Positions 12,858-15,894 of a stretch of 15,894 nucleotides of DNA are shown here, in pieces. The notes under the pieces were generated by a model that saw only the letters and a program-made list of their open reading frames with translations, had not been told where the DNA came from and did not search any database. Source of the stretch: Candidatus Iainarchaeum sp. (GTDB taxonomy: Archaea > Iainarchaeota > Iainarchaeia > Iainarchaeales > DTGL01); contig JAGHBI010000043.1 in the NCBI GenBank assembly GCA_021161055.1, forward strand, positions 1-15,894. Reading direction: 5' to 3'. Numbering within the stretch: the stretch's first letter is position 1; every line of letters begins with the position of its first letter. The position numbers and the translations under genes are program-made.

Positions 12858-13376
12858 TTATCTTGCAATTTTTCCGATTTCTCTGGCAAACCCGCGCATA
12901 AGCTTTCTAATCTGTTTACGCTCTCTTTTGTTTAATTTGCCTTCAGCAATCTTTTTGGCCAGTCTCAGGAACGCTTCTTTCAGTATGTTCAATTCCTCTG
13001 CTGCGCCTGCCTGTTCCAATGCTTTTATTATGCGCTCGCGCGCTCTCTCACCTTTCTCCAGAAACTTTTCCAGAAGCTGCCTTCTTTTTTCCAAAACTTT
13101 AAGTTCGAGAATCCCCTTTTTGGTGAGGCTATATACCTTAAGAGTCCTTTTTGCGTGCCTTTCTTTCACACCTTTAATCAAACCCTTTTTTTCAAGCCCT
13201 TTTAACATGGGATATACTGAACCAAACGACGGCTTCCACAATTTGTTTGTTAGTTCATAGCACGCTTCTGCAATAGCGTATCCATGCAGTTTTTTTCTTT
13301 TCAGTGCTTTTAGAATCAGATAGCGCAGATGTCCCTTAAAAAGGAGCTTTGTAATCTTTCCATTTTCTTTCTTCAT
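12858..13376 (-). CDS. PadR-family transcriptional regulator
   Basis: A 172-residue regulator from the ATG complementary to 13374-13376; a TTG just before it is unlikely to be used. The N-terminal winged helix (about 14-92) has the family hallmarks HLRYLILKALKRKKLHGYAI, PSFGSVYPMLKGLEKKGLI and KVYSLTKKGILEL. The C-terminal region (93-172) is long, helical and strongly basic with many Lys/Arg/Glu, larger than in minimal PadR proteins, and probably mediates dimerisation. The promoter TATA (complement of about 13398-13407) lies about 26 bases upstream, so the mRNA is likely leaderless. The palindrome at 13378-13402 lies between TATA and start codon and probably serves autoregulation. The gene is divergent from an ABC transporter operon, the usual PadR arrangement for ligand-relieved repression of exporters; the ligand is unknown. 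Confidence 0.93.
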   Translation of the reverse strand: MKKENGKITKLLFKGHLRYLILKALKRKKLHGYAIAEACYELTNKLWKPSFGSVYPMLKGLEKKGLIKGVKERHAKRTLKVYSLTKKGILELKVLEKRRQLLEKFLEKGERARERIIKALEQAGAAEELNILKEAFLRLAKKIAEGKLNKRERKQIRKLMRGFAREIGKIAR

Positions 13377-13377
13377 C

Positions 13378-13402
13378 AAATATATCGAATTCCGATATAT
13401 TT
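13378..13402. promoter_or_regulatory. 25-bp palindromic operator, probably for PadR
   Basis: Perfect 10-base arms AAATATATCG and CGATATATTT around AATTC. It touches the PadR start codon on one side and the TATA-like tract ATATATTTAAAAG (13396-13408) on the other. Binding would block the leaderless PadR promoter and the start of the rightward operon at once. The arm size and A/T-rich ATAT character fit known PadR operators; direct binding is inference. Confidence 0.75.
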
Positions 13403-13438
13403 AAAAGATTTCCCTATATTTTGAATATTCGAAGGTGG
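13396..13438 (+). promoter_or_regulatory. Promoter and ribosome binding site of the ABC export operon
   Basis: The TATA-like ATATATTTAAAAG at 13396-13408 predicts transcription from about 13427. GGTGG at 13434-13438 is the ribosome binding site, 4 bases before the ATG at 13443. The TATA shares bases with the palindromic operator and, on the other strand, with the PadR promoter. Confidence 0.55.
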
Positions 13439-13442
13439 TAGT

Positions 13443-14660
13443 ATGAACTCTTTTAAGTTTTTACAACTATTGCTCATGGTTTTATTTTTAATGCCAGTAG
13501 CTGTGGCGCTTTCGGATATCTATTACCTCCTAGATATAGATTCTACAGTTCAGAAACCCTCCACCATATATCCTGGAGATCAGATAAACCTTGCAGTAAC
13601 CCTTATCAATAAAGGGCAATCTGTCGATGCTGAGGATATAAATTTAGAGCTTTCCCTGCCTGAAGGTTTTTCCCCTATTGATGTGAGTAAATCGCTTGAT
13701 GTAATCGGTGCGAAAGAGAAAGAAACTGTTGTTTTTCGATTTGTTTCTTCCAAGGATATAACCTCCGGCACCTACAATCTCTCACTCAAAATGAGATATA
13801 AAAATAAAGAACAGGTTGTTTCAGAGACAAAATATCTGAGCATAGTTATCTCAGACCTTTTCCGTATTTCACTTTCCAATCTGCGTGTTTCGGACTATTT
13901 CCCCCACATAGGTGATACCATCACTGTGACTGCTGATGTTGCAAACACAGGCTCGCTTGAAGCTCGCAATGTTTCCGTTGAGCTTTCCATGGTTGGCTCA
14001 GAGGACTTTTCCAATTTTATTGTTCTTTCCGACACATTCAAAGAACTTGGCAACATTGAGCCAGGGCTTTCTAAAGAGGTTAAATTTGTATTCAAAGCAA
14101 GTGATAGTGCCGTGCCAGGCGTCTACAGCTTTTCACTGAAAGCAAATTGTACCGACTGTACAGATACGCAGGAACAGAAGTTCTCAATACATTTATATGG
14201 CAGGCCAGAGCTCATAATTTCTGGTGTGGATTATGCGGTAAGCGGTCGAGATGATAAAAAGATTGTGCAGGGCAGCAAGATTTCGCTTTCTGTTCAGCTT
14301 GACAACCTTGGCAAAGAAGATGCTAAACGTGTAATTGTTTCACTAGCCACCGATGATTCGTTTATAGGTTCAAAGAGCTCCTATGTTGGCGAGATTGAAA
14401 GCGATGATTCTGGTTCAGCAATATTCGATCTTATCGTTTCAGAAAATGCGCCGGTGGGTTATCACAATGTGGAAATAAATATATCCTACCTCGATGAACT
14501 TCAAAGGGAACAGAATATAACGCAGAACTATAAGCTTTATATATTCAAAGCACCTGAGCCAAGCCCCTATCTCCACTACGTATTCATAATAATAATTCTG
14601 ATTTTGCTTTACATAATACTCAAAGTGATAATAAGACAGCTTGCAATAAGGAAGCTTTAA
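13443..14660 (+). CDS. Exported CARDB/NEW3-type protein of the ABC operon
   Basis: A 405-residue secreted, membrane-anchored protein. Signal peptide 1-23 (FLQLLLMVLFLMPVAVA). Three successive immunoglobulin-like domains of the CARDB/NPCBM-NEW3 (COG1361) kind occupy about 24-135, 139-252 and 254-372; each has the N-x-G pattern seen in LINKGQSVDAEDINLELSLP (54-73), VANTGSLEARNVSVELSM (166-183) and LDNLGKEDAKRVIVSLA. A C-terminal helix (about 377-396, HYVFIIIILILLYIIL) anchors it, with a short basic tail inside. Several N-x-S/T sequons occur, for example N123, N177, N344 and N352. It is the first gene of the operon, two bases before the permease gene (GTG) or eleven before its likely ATG. COG1361-type proteins are often paired with MacB-like transporters; a substrate-handling or periplasm-facing partner role is inference. 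Confidence 0.88.
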   Translation: MNSFKFLQLLLMVLFLMPVAVALSDIYYLLDIDSTVQKPSTIYPGDQINLAVTLINKGQSVDAEDINLELSLPEGFSPIDVSKSLDVIGAKEKETVVFRFVSSKDITSGTYNLSLKMRYKNKEQVVSETKYLSIVISDLFRISLSNLRVSDYFPHIGDTITVTADVANTGSLEARNVSVELSMVGSEDFSNFIVLSDTFKELGNIEPGLSKEVKFVFKASDSAVPGVYSFSLKANCTDCTDTQEQKFSIHLYGRPELIISGVDYAVSGRDDKKIVQGSKISLSVQLDNLGKEDAKRVIVSLATDDSFIGSKSSYVGEIESDDSGSAIFDLIVSENAPVGYHNVEINISYLDELQREQNITQNYKLYIFKAPEPSPYLHYVFIIIILILLYIILKVIIRQLAIRKL

Positions 14661-14671
14661 TTGTGACCGGA

Positions 14672-15811
14672 ATGATAAAGCTCGCTTTTCTAAACCTTTT
14701 CAGAAGGAAAAGCAGAACATTCTTGGCGGTGCTTGGTATTCTGATAGGCATTGCCGCTTTAATCACCTTGAATGCTGTGGTTGACGGTATTTACAACGAG
14801 CTTGATACTGTGATAGGCTCTTTTCAGGCGATAATGGTTACTGAGAGGGGCTCTATTGATCAGACGCTTTCAAAGCTTGATGAATCACTCAGAGCTAAGC
14901 TGGAATCAATTCCAGGGGTGCGAATAGTTGTGCCTGAAATCTGGGCAATCCCCGAAACTATTGACAATAAACCGCTCCAGTTTTTGCAAACAATGTCTCC
15001 TGCGGCAATTTATGGTGTGGACATAGGTGCATATCGCAGGCTTCGCGGCACCGGCTGGATTGGCGAACTCGAAAAAGGAGAGATGCTAAGCAGCAATGAT
15101 AAAGGTGCTGTGCTCATAGGCAAAACACTTGCTGATAATATGCACAAATTCGTGGGCTCCTCAATAAAGATAAACGGGAAGAAGTTTCGAATCAAAGGAA
15201 TATTCGGCACTGAATCCGAACTTCTGGGAAACCTTATTGTTATGGACATCGACGACGCTCGTGAACTTTCCAGCTTTCCAGAAGGCAAAGTTAGCTCCTT
15301 CTATGTCGAGGTTGTGAATCCTGCAGAAGATAAAATTGTTGCAGAGCGGATAAATTTCACTCTTGGTGCTGAAGCCGAGGCAAATACTGCTAGCGATTTC
15401 TCTGAAACATTTGCTGAGGTGCTGGAAAATTTCAGATTGGCTGCTTTAGCGATAGCAGCGATTGCAGCATTTGTCGCAGCTATAGGAATAATCAATACAA
15501 TGCTTATGAGCGTTATGGAACGCTGTAAGGAAATAGGCACGCTGAAAGCAACGGGCTGGACGAATGCAAACATAATGCAGATGATACTCTTCGAATCCAT
15601 GTTCATAGGCATTATTGGCGGCATATCTGGTATTATACTGGGAGCGGTTCTTTCTCTTTGCATTCCATATTTTGGAATTCCAACACTTATAAAAGCGGAA
15701 TCTGTTGTACAGGCTTTTCTGTTTGCGTTTTCTGTAGGGCTGCTTGCTGGTCTTTATCCTGCATGGAGGGCTTCAAAGCTAGATCCAGCGGAGGCGATGC
15801 GAGGTGGCTGA
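14672..15811 (+). CDS. MacB/FtsX-type ABC transporter permease
   Basis: A 379-residue permease of the type VII ABC (MacB/LolCE/FtsX) superfamily. I prefer the ATG at 14672 because MIKLAFLNLFRRKSRTFLAV is the canonical opening of this family; a GTG three codons earlier (14663) is possible. Layout: first transmembrane helix 17-38 (FLAVLGILIGIAALITL); extracytoplasmic MacB-PCD domain at about 40-240; then three helices (about 256-280, 310-335, 345-365). The conserved coupling segment MERCKEIGTLKATGW (about 281-295) and the ending LYPAWRASKLDPAEAMRGG are diagnostic. It would work with the following ATPase as a mechanotransmitter or exporter, not by classical channel transport. It overlaps the ATPase gene by 8 bases. 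Substrate (peptide, lipid or antibiotic) cannot be read from the sequence. Confidence 0.93.
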   Translation: MIKLAFLNLFRRKSRTFLAVLGILIGIAALITLNAVVDGIYNELDTVIGSFQAIMVTERGSIDQTLSKLDESLRAKLESIPGVRIVVPEIWAIPETIDNKPLQFLQTMSPAAIYGVDIGAYRRLRGTGWIGELEKGEMLSSNDKGAVLIGKTLADNMHKFVGSSIKINGKKFRIKGIFGTESELLGNLIVMDIDDARELSSFPEGKVSSFYVEVVNPAEDKIVAERINFTLGAEAEANTASDFSETFAEVLENFRLAALAIAAIAAFVAAIGIINTMLMSVMERCKEIGTLKATGWTNANIMQMILFESMFIGIIGGISGIILGAVLSLCIPYFGIPTLIKAESVVQAFLFAFSVGLLAGLYPAWRASKLDPAEAMRGG

Positions 15812-15894
15812 AGAGGTTGTTATCAAACTTGAGGATGTTGTGAAGGAATACGCACTTGGGAAAACAGTGGTGAAAGCGTTGCGTGGTATTTCAT
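15804..15894 (+). CDS. ABC transporter ATPase, N-terminal 30 residues
   Basis: The right edge cuts this gene. It starts with the GTG at 15804, inside the last codons of the permease gene, preceded by GGAGGCGAT (15790-15798), a strong ribosome binding site 5 bases upstream. The visible residues (AEEVVIKLEDVVKEY, then GKTVVKALRGIS) match the opening of LolD/MacB-type ATPases, in which a strand and x-KALRG-V/I-S precede the Walker A loop. The Walker motifs lie outside the window. It is the energising partner of the permease and third gene of the PadR-controlled operon. Confidence 0.88.
   Translation, partial: MAEEVVIKLEDVVKEYALGKTVVKALRGIS

Noticed and set aside
1..15894. CRISPR array, insertion sequence, or toxin-antitoxin pair
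   Set aside because: No regularly spaced direct repeats, no transposase-like protein and no terminal inverted repeats with target duplication were seen; the only dispersed repeat is the tRNA-trailing element.

Overview
The window looks archaeal. The evidence is an archaeal/eukaryal-type tryptophanyl-tRNA synthetase, a tRNA-splicing endonuclease of the EndA type, a one-domain histone-fold protein, three tRNA genes whose CCA ends are not encoded, A/T-rich TATA boxes about 24-28 bases before several start codons (leaderless transcription), and Shine-Dalgarno motifs of the GGTGAT/GGAGG kind where a leader is present. Short intergenic gaps, many divergent gene pairs and several proteins with no clear family suggest a small-genome lineage, possibly DPANN (Diapherotrites- or Micrarchaeota-like). 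That placement is inference; no rRNA is present to confirm it.

Layout. 1-420: the 5' end of a leftward gene of unknown function, then tRNA-Ala(CGC) followed by a roughly 70-base element that recurs after tRNA-Val(CAC) near 10.1 kb. 421-2824: a putative winged-helix DNA-binding protein, a UspA-like protein and a Glu/Leu/Phe/Val dehydrogenase whose first codons are out of frame; a 26-bp palindrome sits at the dehydrogenase promoter. 2887-4553: divergent trpS and endA; the EndA protein lacks the expected catalytic lysine. 4592-5531: leftward genes for a 57-residue histone-fold protein (DUF1931-like) and a charged protein with a DUF5752-like segment. 5611-9499: two divergent large membrane proteins, one resembling GT-C glycosyltransferases, on either side of a TATA box centred in a 36-bp inverted repeat. 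9469-10260: a macro-domain protein, the second copy of the tRNA-trailing element, and tRNA-Val. 10365-11402: a cell-surface coiled-coil protein anchored by one membrane helix. 11403-11764: a mostly empty stretch with a cysteine-rich open frame lacking a start, then tRNA-Leu(TAG). 11803-12846: nicotinate phosphoribosyltransferase. 12858-15894: a PadR-type regulator divergent from an ABC export operon (exported CARDB/NEW3-type protein, MacB/FtsX-type permease, start of the ATPase), with a perfect palindromic operator at the shared promoter.

How it fits together. Translation and RNA genes (three tRNAs, trpS, endA) are interspersed with envelope genes (the membrane pair, the coiled-coil surface protein, the PadR-controlled transporter) and with NAD/ADP-ribose-related enzymes (pncB, macro domain, dehydrogenase). 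The points most worth following are the tRNA-trailing repeat, the EndA substitution, the dehydrogenase frameshift, and the three promoter palindromes.
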